From positions 5,838,001 through 5,902,000 of the forward strand of contig JAPTOF010000019.1 of assembly GCA_028554755.1 (NCBI GenBank): a DNA stretch of 64,000 bases, read 5' to 3'. The notes below the pieces were generated by a model. That model was not told the DNA's origin. It searched no databases and worked only from the letters and a program-made list of their open reading frames with translations. Of this stretch, positions 24,249 to 34,700 are shown piece after piece (positions within the stretch are counted from its first letter, which is position 1; each line of letters begins with the position of its first letter). Made by a program: the position numbers and the translations under genes. Origin of the DNA: Cordia subcordata. Its lineage: Eukaryota; Streptophyta; Magnoliopsida; Boraginales; Cordiaceae.

Positions 24249-27200
24249 ATGGCTGATTGAAATGCCAACAGTACTGCAACTCCATCTTCTACACCTTCAA
24301 ATGTCACCTATGACTCATCTAAACCATATTACCTTTACAATTCAGACAACCCAGGTACAAATCTTGTCTCACGAAAATTAACAGGGGACAATTATTCAAC
24401 TTGGAGTCGTGCTATGCGAATGGCTCAGTGTGAAAAACAAACTTGGTTTCATTGATGGTACCATTGACAGACCCAATGCTATCACTTCTCCTACTGAATA
24501 TGCTCTTTGGACTTGCTGCAATGACATGGTTCTTTCATGGGTTCTTAACTCTATTGATCTCGATCTCGCACACGGTATTATTTACATGGATTCAGTATCT
24601 ACTGTTTGGAAAGATCTTAAAGAACGATTTTCCCAAAGCAACGCGCCTCGTATATTTCAAATTCGTTGAGCTATTTCATCACTTCAACAGCTTCACTCAC
24701 CAGTTGCTTCCTATTTAAATCGCTTGAAATCTCTATGGGATGAACTTGCTTCATATCATCCACCACCTACCTGCTCTTGCGGTGCTTTAACAGATCTAAG
24801 ATCACACGAACAAGAGGAACATGTTATTCAATTTTTAATGGGTCTTCATGGGTCATTTTTTGCAATTCGTGGCCAAATCTTGCTCATGAACCCTCTTTCC
24901 TCCATTAATCAAGCTTATGCCCTTGTTCTCCAAGAAGAAAAGCAACGCGAAATCACTATGGCACCAATGTCGATGGAATCCACCGCACTCTTTGTTCGTA
25001 CTGCTCTAAATAATTTTATCCAAAATGTTCAGTCCTCAAGCAAATCTGGTCCCGCGAACGAAAAAAAATCAAGGACGTAGCCGCCCTATTTGTGATCATT
25101 GTCGAGGGCTCGGTCTTAGTGGTGTTGGTCATTCTATCCAACGTTGCTGGAAATTGCATGGTTTTCCAGTTGGTCATCCAAAACACAAGTCAGGAAGTGA
25201 GGTTTCTTCCCATGCCACTGCTAGTAGTAAATCTTCGGGTGCCCTTGTTAATGACCAAGTTCAGCCTACACCTTCATTTACTCCGGCTCAATATAAGCAG
25301 ATTATAGCCTTGCTCAATGAAGGTACCTCTTCTCCTTTAGCAAATACGGCAGGTAACTTCCTTCCTTTCTCTTGCTCCGCTGCCTCTTTTTCTTCACAAT
25401 ATTCTCCTTGGATTATTGACACTGGGGCGACAAATCATATGGTTTGTAGCTCTGAGTTTTTCAAACAACAACTACTATACAATAATTGTCCCATCCATTT
25501 ACCTAATGGCACGACCATTCTTGTCTTGTCTACTGGGTCTATTGCACTTTCTTCTGATTTACAATTAATTAATGTACTTCATGTCAGCTCATTCAATGTT
25601 AATTTAATTTCTGTCAGCAAACTCACAAAGTCTCTCAATTGCTCAGTGACTTTTTTCCCTGATTTCTGTGTCTTTCAGGACCTTGCAACGAGGAGGACTA
25701 TTGGTTAGGGTAAAGGGACTGATGGCCTCTACCTGTTCAGTTCACCAACCTCCCTTGCACCAGCATCACATACAGTGCACCATTCTGTTTCACCTATCAT
25801 TTGGCACAACCGGCTAGGACATCCATCTCCTTCTCGTATTCGGGATTTATCATTAGTCGTTTCTTTTATTTCGTTTGACTCTCACTTTACTTGTCCTACT
25901 TGTCCATTGGCTAAACAAACAAGGCAACCTTTTCCTCATAGTTCTATTTCTACAACGAATATTTTTGAATTGATCCATTGTGATATTTGGGGGCCTTATT
26001 CAGTCCCTTCCATTTCTGGTGCTCGATATTTTCTTATTGTAGTTGATGATTACTCTCATTGCACATGGGTTTATCTTATGCGTTACAAATTTGAAGCTTG
26101 TGATTTATTAAAATCTTTTTTTTAAAATGGCTCAAACTCAATTTTCTAGTTCAATTAAAATTTTTCGAAGCGATAACGATACAGAATTTTTCTCCAAAGA
26201 ATTCACTTCTATCTTCCGTGACAATGGCGTTATTCACCAACATAGCTGCATTGCCACCCCTCAACAAAATGGGGTTGCCGAACACAAGCATAGACACCTT
26301 TTAAATGTTGCTCGTGCTTTACTTTTTCAAGCATCTCTTTCTTTCCATTTTTGGGGTGATTGTATCCTTAGCGCTGTCCATCTTATCAATCGCATTCCCA
26401 CCCCTCTTCTCTCAGGCAAAACACCTTATGAAATTGTCACTTACAAGCCTCCCTCGTACAATCACCTACGTGTCTTTGGCTATCTTTGTTTCGCCTACAT
26501 TACTATGACCGCTAAGTTTGCTCTCGTTGCCCATCCCTGTCTCTTCTTGGGATATCCCCTTGGCCAAAAAGCTTATCGCCTCCTTGATCTTGAGACAAAT
26601 GAGATGTTCACATCTTGAGATGTTGTCTTTCATGAGACCACCTTTCCCTTTGACTTCGATCAAACCTCTTCCACCAAACACACCCCAGTACTTCCCTTAC
26701 CTGTTACGGATACTCCTCTCTCTTCTGACGATGCGCTACATGAAACACCACCATTTTTCACCAACAATCCTTTAGAATCACCACTCCCTCCTGATAGTTC
26801 ACCTACAGCTTTACCACGACGTTTCTCTTGCGAACGACACCCTCCGTCATACTTGCGAGAATACGAATGCCCCGATATTACACCCAATTCAACGTCTAAC
26901 TCATTGTAAGCTCCCAGGATAGGTACGCGTTATCCTTTTTCCCGCTTCCTCTCTTATAATCATTTTTCTCCGTCCCATCGTTGTTATATCTCTTTTGTTT
27001 CCCAACATTTGGAGCCTGCCTCGTTTGAAGAAGCTATGAAGGATCCTCATTGGCACAAGGCCATGACCGATGAACTATCTGCTTTAAAGGCCAATGGCTC
27101 TTGGTCTATCATTTCCTTGCCCCCTGGCAAACGACCTATAGGATGTTGATGGGTGTACAAATTAAAATTCAAGGCTGATGGTTCCTTAGAACGACATAAA

Positions 27201-28546
27201 GCTCGCCTTGTCGCCAAAGGGTATACCCAGAAGGAAGGTATTGATTATAACGAGACATTTTCTCCAGTTGCTAAATTAACAATTGTTGGGTGTTTTTTGG
27301 CCATTGCAGCTTCTCAAAATTGGTCTCTTCATCAAATGGATGTTCATAATGCATTTTTACATGGCGATTTGGATGAAGAAGTTTATATGACACTTTCTCA
27401 TGGACTTGGCAAACAGGGGGATAATACAGTCTGTCGTTTGCACAAATCTTTATATGGCCTTAAGCAAGCCTCCAGAAATTGGTTTGCCAAGCTCTCTTCT
27501 GCTCTTCATGATGCAGGTTATGCTCCATCTCGTGTTGACTACTCATTGTTTACTCATTCTCATGGCACATCATTCACAATTGTCCTAGTATATGTGGATG
27601 ACATTATTATTGAAGGAAATAGTCCAGAATCAATCACTCAGTTAAAGTTTTTTCTTCAGAGTCATTTCCACATCAAGGATCTTGGGTCACTTAAGTATTT
27701 TCTCGGGATTGAAGTTTCTCGATTTACTCAGGGAATATACATATCTCAAAGGAAATACACTCTTGATATCCTTAATGACGTTGGCCAACTTGGTACACGT
27801 CCCAGCAACCTCCCTATGGAACAGTACCTTAAATTATCAAATGAAGAAGGGACACTTCTGCATGATCCATCCATATATCGTAGGCTTATTGGTCGACTCA
27901 TTTATTTGACGATCACTCGGCCAGATATTGTGTTTACAGTTCACAAACTCAATCAATTTATGCATGCTCCTCGGAAACCTCGTCTTGATGCATCCATGAA
28001 ATTACTTCGATATCTTAAGAATTCTCCTGGCCAAGGGTTACTATTTCCTAAAGACAACACATTGTCGTTAAGAGCTTATTATGATTCAGATTAGGCCAGT
28101 TGTCCAATAACAAAACGTTCCACAACAGGTTTTTGCATACTTCTTGGAAAGTCACTCATTTCTTGGAAAACAAGAAACAATCAACTGTTTCAAGATCCTC
28201 TGCGGAGGTGGAATATCGCGCTATGGCAAATGCAAGTTGTGAACTGACTTGGCTAAAATACCTGTTTAACGATTTTAAGGTTTTTGATTCAAAACCTGCT
28301 ACATTGTTTTGTGATAACAAGGCAGCATTACACATAGCCTCAAATCCAGTCTTTCATGAAAGGACAAAGCATATTCAGACTGATTGTCATCTCATTTGAG
28401 AGAAGGTACAAGCAAGTTTGATTGAAACAAGTCATGTGCCTACTACGCAGCAATTAGCGGACATTTTCACAAAAGCTTTGGGCAAATCTCAACATACAGG
28501 CTTGCTTAGCAAGTTGGGTGTTCATGATTTACACACTCCAACTTGA
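24249..28546 (+). pseudogene. Broken gag-pol polyprotein of copia element 2
   Basis: Reading begins ATG at 24249 but meets TGA at codon 4. Further in-frame stops lie near 24667, 25706, 26616, 26907, 27147, 28092 and 28397; frameshifts lie near 24425, 25060 (A run), 26120 (T run) and 28170. Recognisable parts in order: gag with GFIDGTI; a zinc knuckle CDHC...HSIQRC with an enlarged spacer; protease DTGATNHM; GAG-pre-integrase HNRLGHPSPSR; integrase with VDDYSHCTWVY and TPQQNGVAEHKHR; reverse transcriptase KARLVAKGYTQKEG through YVDDIIIEGN; RNase [14 protein letters not shown] to the tail QLADIFTKAL. The reverse transcriptase stretch 27153-28094 (313 codons) is the longest intact part. Confidence 0.9.
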
Positions 28547-28553
28547 GGGGGAA

Positions 28554-28774
28554 TGCTAGCAAGCAAATCATACACAAAAAGGAAGCTAGTGGCAATAAAG
28601 GAATTACAAACAATAAGGAAGCTAGCAGCAATCAAGGACTTGAAATTCTTTTTCTTAAATTGTAGAAAATTCCTTTTGTAAATTCCTAATTCCTTGTTGA
28701 AATTTTCCTATATAAAGACGTTGTAAACTAATAGAAATATGTATTCCCTCTTTCCTGGGATTTCTCTCTTAATA
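28554..28774 (+). repeat. 3' LTR of copia element 2
   Basis: Starts TGCTAGCAAGCAAATCATAC and ends TCTCTTAATA, 221 bases like its partner at 23935. The polypurine tract lies directly before it. Differences from the 5' LTR are mainly transitions. Confidence 0.92.
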
Positions 28775-29887
28775 CATAATCTCTTTGATCCCTTCATTTA
28801 TGTGCCAGAATAGAGAGAGACTTAGTATGAAAATGGAAGATACTTTTTTGTATATGATAATCAAAGGGAGTGAAAAAGCTGTAGTAATTCTTTGGAAAAG
28901 CCTGTTAACTATAAACAAAAAAAAGGTAAAAAGGGGGAGTTAAACCAGAAATAACTACTAATAAAACTACTAGCTAGGTCCCCGGCTTTGGCTGCTTGGC
29001 CAAGATAGAACTAGCGCTAAGCAGCGGCGACAGCCCTTTGTATTGGTTGGAACTATGAAGCTTCTTCGTCTGGGTTATCAAAATTTTGCCTTATTTCTCG
29101 CTTGAGCCTGCCCTTGTTTTGTTCTTCCTTCATCCTGCACACCAGCAAAGAACTTGGAAGGACTCAAAGATGTTCCTATCAGATTTAGTAATTCCTAAAC
29201 TTTTTTCTTTTATATTGAGGATTATCGAAATAAGCAAAAGTACTATTTCTACAGAAAATACCATTTGTGGGGATTTCAATAGAGGTATATTATTTCTAGT
29301 TTATAAAGTTAGCATTTGTTTATAGGTTTAATTTTTGTTTATTGTGATTTATTTAATTTTTTTTCTTTTTAATACTTAAACGACACAGTTAATTTATATT
29401 TTATAAATTTTAAAGATATATAAACTTTTTTATTAGTAACCAAAAAATACGTAGATGAATTTATATTCCCATAACCCATAAAAAAGAAGTCCAAAATTTA
29501 TATATATGTTCATATATGAGATAGCTTATATTATAATTTTATGTATATATTTCATGTAGATTTTGAATGCCATATAGGAAAATCCATCTGAATCATAAAA
29601 GAAAAATAAAGTTCCACCTAAGATTTGAAAAGGGAGAAAAAAAATGCCATATAAACAAAGAATTAACACTGTTCGTTAAAGGTGTGTAAAACATCATTTT
29701 TTCATAAGTCGAAGCCCTTATATTAAAGGTTTTGAAGTTCAAACTTTTACTTTCATATCTTATAAAGTTTAAGTCTTAAAATTACCCTTTTTTCCTACTA
29801 AATAAGACTGAATATTCATATCATATTATGTAATTATACAATATTGTGCATTTGACCAATAAGATTTGGGTTCTTAGTGGGCCGAGT
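28775..29887. other. Spacer without a recognised gene
   Basis: AT-rich sequence between copia element 2 and the sugar-transporter relic. A short GC-richer stretch at about 28980-29070 has no frame I recognise. Nothing else is supportable. Confidence 0.5.
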
Positions 29888-30066
29888 GTAAAAGCACTGC
29901 TCAAACGTTGCCGTCAACATGTTCTTCACCTTCATCATTGCCCAAGTCTTCCTGCTGATGCTTTGCCACATGGGATCATGACCATTTTCGTTCAATTTTT
30001 CTTGCCCGAAACGAAGAACATCCCAATTGAAGATATGTCACGCGCCTTCAAGTCTAAATTACACTC
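29888..30066 (+). pseudogene. Fragment of a hexose/H+ symporter (STP family), C-terminal end
   Basis: One frame gives VNMFFTFIIAQVFLLMLCHM, the penultimate membrane helix region of plant STP sugar transporters. A second frame then gives MTIFVQFFLPETKNIPIEDM and SRAFKS, the conserved end of the last helix with the PETK motif. Between them the usual KFGLFFFF-type segment is missing, and the first part needs a one-base shift near 29907 to join its upstream residues. No N-terminal transporter sequence is found, so this is a dead gene fragment. The frame starting at 29846 mixes the real second part with noise. Confidence 0.75.
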
Positions 30067-31165
30067 GCCAATATATATTACTTGTAAGTTTTTGTTTTTA
30101 TTCACTGATCATGATATATCATGATGTTAGTCTCACAAATATTTTTAAATTTTAAGTCAAGTCTATTCTTTCAGACAAGAGATGCGTTTTTTATTGTTTA
30201 TCGTGTCTAACTTATTTTGCTTAGAAACGGATATGTGCCATTAAATTACGAAATTATACAAATTTATTTTCGACAAAACACACCAAAAAAAAAAAAGAGA
30301 GAGAAAAAAGGAAGAAGAAGAAGAAAATTTTTGCGTCGTCTCGACCCAAAACAGAAAAATATCGCCACATCAATTTGGGAAACCTTTCCCTAAGCTGTCA
30401 ATATATCGTTTATCTCTATTGATTTAAAAATAATCCATAAAAAGAAAAAAAAAAAAAGAGCAAAACCAAATAAAGAAGATTTTGTTTTTCTTTTGTTTTA
30501 CCCCATTATGCTGCATAAATACACATATAAAGGATACATGTTTTGGAAATATGCATTAGACATTTTCTCAAACCGTAACAAAATTTTTTTCTCAAAATTT
30601 AGGAAAAGAAAAATTGATACAAGTCGTCTATTTTGTATATCTATACAACGATGTTAGCCAGAAAAAAAAAAAAACCGATGTTAGGAATTAAGATTAAAAA
30701 TGTCATGCAATTCAATGTTGATTACTTTAGCACCATTGTGTTTAATCCGCCAAAACTTTAATCTATTATACATATTGTTAACACATATAAAAATCCACAT
30801 GAAAAAAACTCAAAGATTAAATTCACCATATAAGGTCCGACCTTTTGGTGTCGGAACCTTATGATATTATTTTTAACTTAACTTAAAACTTTAATTACCA
30901 ATATATTAAATTTTATAAAAAATCTATTCGTTAATATTTATGAAATTTTTTTTATAGAATTTGTTATTAATAATAAATAAGATCATATTTCTTTTACGAC
31001 AAGAAAAATCCAATTAACGAAACTCAATCACCGATATATCCGACAAAATTTGACCATTGATCGCCTCAAATGCACAACACTTACCTATAAAACCATACTT
31101 AGACTAACTCAAACAAATCCCCTAAAACACAAAAATCCTCATATTTAGGGGTGTTGTTAATAACA
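30067..31165. other. AT-rich spacer
   Basis: Very AT-rich sequence with A and AG-rich runs (about 30287-30326 and 30440-30465). No open frame, RNA or clear repeat structure is visible. Confidence 0.5.
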
Positions 31166-31407
31166 AAGTGCTCCAACAGCTCCCCTATCCTATCCCCAAA
31201 ATTTTAGATTTTTTTCCAATTCAAAATAAAACACTTATATATAGGAGTTTTTTTTTTCATCCCCAAAGCTAACCTCCAAATCCCATTCCCTATCCCTATA
31301 ACTTTAAGACTGTAATATTATAAAATAGGAGAGCTACTGGAGTGAAATTAAAATTGAGATTTCCTAAATTGAATATTTAGTAAAAGATAGGAGAGCTGTT
31401 GAAATAA
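31166..31407. mobile_element. MITE upstream of the CDCA7-like gene
   Basis: The left end contains GTGCTCCAACAGCTCCCCTATCC, and the right end carries its imperfect inverted copy (GATAGGAGAGCTGTTGAAAT); another inverted phrase 'ataggagagctactgg' lies inside. Similar CTCC(A)ACAGCTCCCCTA ends are common in plant MITEs. No target duplication is certain, so boundaries are approximate. It ends about 330 bases before the ATG at 31738. Confidence 0.55.
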
Positions 31408-31527
31408 AATTGAAAATAAAAAATTTTAAAATATAAAAAAAAACCCAAATTACTTAAATTTAGAAAAAAAATAAGTGACCTCTTGGAAATAGCCTTACAC
31501 GCAAAAGTTCATGCCTCATGGAAACAC

Positions 31528-31538
31528 TTGGCGGGGAA
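31528..31538 (+). promoter_or_regulatory. E2F-like site before the CDCA7-like gene
   Basis: TTGGCGGGGAA lies about 200 bases before the start codon and resembles the plant E2F core TTTGGCGGGAA. A GCGCGC stretch follows near 31575. S-phase expression through E2F would suit a CDCA7 homologue, but the match is not perfect and the site is unproven. Confidence 0.35.
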
Positions 31539-31737
31539 CCGAATGAAAAAACACGAGTCTCCAATGGCGCTCCAGCGCGCTTTTCCCCCTCCAAACTCAA
31601 ATCCGGTGAAAACAAAAATCCCTCCAAATTCCCAATCAAAATCCCACGTCTTTTTCTCTCACGCTTCTTGTCTCTCTCTCTCTAACACTTCAGACACAGA
31701 GAAGCTTTCTTAGCAGATAAGAGCAGAAGCTGCAGAA

Positions 31738-34700
31738 ATGGCAGTTGTTTCAAGCCCTGCACCCAAGCAAAACCAAACCCAGCAACGCAACGACAAGCTC
31801 AAAAGCTCTTCTAAGAAGCGAATGATATCTTCTCCGGCGAAGAAGCGGATTGCTTCGTCTCCTAAGCGCAACAGCTGCCCCGGCATCCGAGTCGTCGGTG
31901 GCCGAATCTACGATTCCCAGAATGGCAAGACTTGCCATCAAGTAATTTTTGCTTAATTATCCACTTTTTGTATTTTTTTAAAGTTAATTAAGGGTAAAAA
32001 GCAGAAATCAAATGCGGTCCAATTTAGTTTCTGCATTTATATTAAGACCCAGTCGTTGTTTTTGTGATTCTTTGGGCTTTGCATAAAAAATGTTCTGAAA
32101 ATTTGCATTAGGAAAGCGGAAGTAGTATTACTGGGGGATTTATTGTATAGTGTGATTATAAGGTGTTCATTTAGTATTAAGAAGTGGAGATGTATGAATC
32201 GATATTGTTGGGTTTGTTACGTGTCCAATTTTGGAATGTTGATGTTGTATTAGTCCCATCTCATTAAAGCTGATTTTTGTTTATTTTAAATTAGTGCCGT
32301 CAAAAGACCATGGACTTCACTGCAGCATGCATGAACCAGAAGAAAGACAAGCCGTGCCCCATTAAGTTTTGTCACAAATGTCTCTTAAACAGGTTCAAAT
32401 TCTTTCCCTGTTCAGACATTTCTTGTTTTGTTTTTCGTTTGTTTTTATTGTTGTTATATGTACTATATTGTCCTGCATTGGTTCTCTATTGGATTTGCAT
32501 TATTTTGTGATGGTTAATTTCTTTATTATTGTCAACATGGACTTATGCATTTTGGGCAAGCAAGAAGGATTCAGTTGTCAGTCCTGGGTTTGTTACATTA
32601 TATCTGTGCCTGTGTTGATCACTTAAGATATTTTTTTCTCTTTGAATTAGATATGGAGAGAAGGCAGAAGAAGTTGCAAAAACTGGGGATTGGAATTGTC
32701 CCAAGTGCAGAGGGATCTGCAACTGCAGTTTTTGCATGTGAGCTTCCGTGGTATTGTCAATTTTTTCTTTTCCGAGTATTTTCTTACCTGGCCTCATGAG
32801 CGTCAAAAATTCAGGAAAAAACGGGGTTTCCAGCCCACTGGTCAGCTTGCACAGACAGCTAAGGCAAGTGGATTTTCATCAGTATCAGAGATGTTGCGAG
32901 TTAACGGGCCTGAAAGTATTGGTACTGAAAAGGTTGTGAAAGATGCTGACCCGGAGAAGGTGCATAGATCTTTTTATGTTGTTTGTGCAGAGTAATTTGC
33001 ACATATGCAATTCTTGATCACATATGTGGTATCCTTATCCTTATTTTCTGTTTCTGAATTTTTAACAGGAAACTGTTGTTGTTTCACCAAGAAAGCGAGG
33101 GAAGGAAAATTCTTTTGATGGAAAGATTGATTCAAACTCGCAAACAGTGTTGTCATCAGCAAATGGTGTTCAGAAAAAGTCCAAGAAAGTTGGGGGTGAA
33201 GATCTTAAGGAGACACATAAACGTAGTGCAGATGACAATCTCATGGTAAAGGTGACTTCTCCTCCTAGTGATACTTCGCAATCGGGGAAAGTGAGGGATG
33301 ATAATAGCATCTGCAAAGGTTCTTCCTTGAAGGAGCCTAGTCCTCACCTTGATGAGAAGAAGCCCAAAAAGCCAAAAAGAGATGGATTGCAGAACAATTC
33401 TTCCTTGAACGAACCTAGTCTTCACTGTGATGAGAAGAAGCCCAAAAAGCCAAAAAGAGATGGATTGCAGAAAAATTCTTCCTTGAACGAACCTAGTCTT
33501 CACCGTGATGAGAAGCCCAAAAAGCCAAAAAGAGATGGATTGCAGAACAAGCATGATGCTGATGTTGGCAATATCACTGTCGCCAAGGAAACTAGCCCTA
33601 GAAAGCCTGAATTTGCTAATAATGAGGCAAGACCAAAGATTTATGAAGATTGCCAAAATGAAAAGAAGAATAACGTGAATGTTTTAAAGGAAAGTTGCGA
33701 TAGATCTTCTGGAAATGAAAAAGGAGAAGAGGATAATAACTGTGATGCTGATATTCCCTTGCCTCAGGGAACTGAGTTGACAACTGTAGCTGGTGTTGAT
33801 ATACCACCAGAAGATGTTGGTAATGCATTTCAGTTCCTAGAGTTCTGTGCTGTTTTTGGAAAGGCAAGTTGCTTTTTCTTTTTCTCGATGAACATGTTAT
33901 CAAAATTTCAGAATTCTGTAAGACCTACTCGCATATCTCGTTAACTATTTGATGTCTATTATCTGCAATATGGTAATTAATCTTGACTGCACTGCTTATG
34001 CTCAAATTACGGACTTACTCCGTGTTATTGAGTTTTCTTACTCTCAGGTTGCTGTTTCTACCATCACTTTCTATAATTATTCCTACTGGCTGACCTTTTC
34101 CATTCTTGTGCGTTTATGTCTTCATGAGCCAAGTCTTCTATTTATCTATAATATGATGCCTGAGCTTATTGAGAAAATAAACTACATAGTTCGAATTTTC
34201 CATTTATTTCTCCATTGCCTATGGATTAACTATTCTATGTTTGGCTGTGTGGTGCATGATAACTTTTCATCAAGTGGTTCTGTTGTTGCTATCATATGCT
34301 GCTTATAGAACAAGGGTGTTGGTAGTGCATGGAATTCTAGTTGGTCTCACTTTTATTTGGCTTCACCATAAATAGGTTCTTGACTTGAAGAAAGGCCAGG
34401 CTGAATGTATACTTAGAGACATAATACAAAGCCGAAGTGTACGTCGAGGAAAATACTCTTTGACCGTCCAGTTTCTTATCCATCTGCTATCTTTCATACT
34501 GAAGGAGCAGGGAGAAAGGTATATTTATATTCTGTAAATTTTTCAGTGTGAATGTATTGTGGTTTACCTTAAAGTAAATAGCCTTTGTATGTTTTCCAGG
34601 TCTCCAGAATTCAGTCCAGCAAATGGTAAAAATTCATGGACTCATGCTCTTAGAAGGTGCATCTCTGAGTCCCAAGATGTGGCTAAATCAATGGACTTGG

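Larger units (their letters stand above)
23935..28774 (+). mobile_element. Ty1/copia LTR retrotransposon 2, complete but dead
   Basis: Two 221-bp LTRs bound the element, which is flanked by CATAA duplications (23930-23934 and 28775-28779). TGGTATCAGCTGGG directly follows the 5' LTR as the Met-tRNA primer site, and TTGAGGGGGAA precedes the 3' LTR as polypurine tract. The LTRs end TG...TA rather than TG...CA. They differ at about a dozen positions. The coding region carries many stops and several frameshifts. It lies 741 bases downstream of copia element 1, in the opposite orientation, and belongs to a different copia family by LTR sequence. Confidence 0.93.

Noticed and set aside
33156..33656. 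166-codon minus-strand frame with repeats
   Set aside because: Antisense shadow of the tandem repeat in exon 5 of the CDCA7-like gene.
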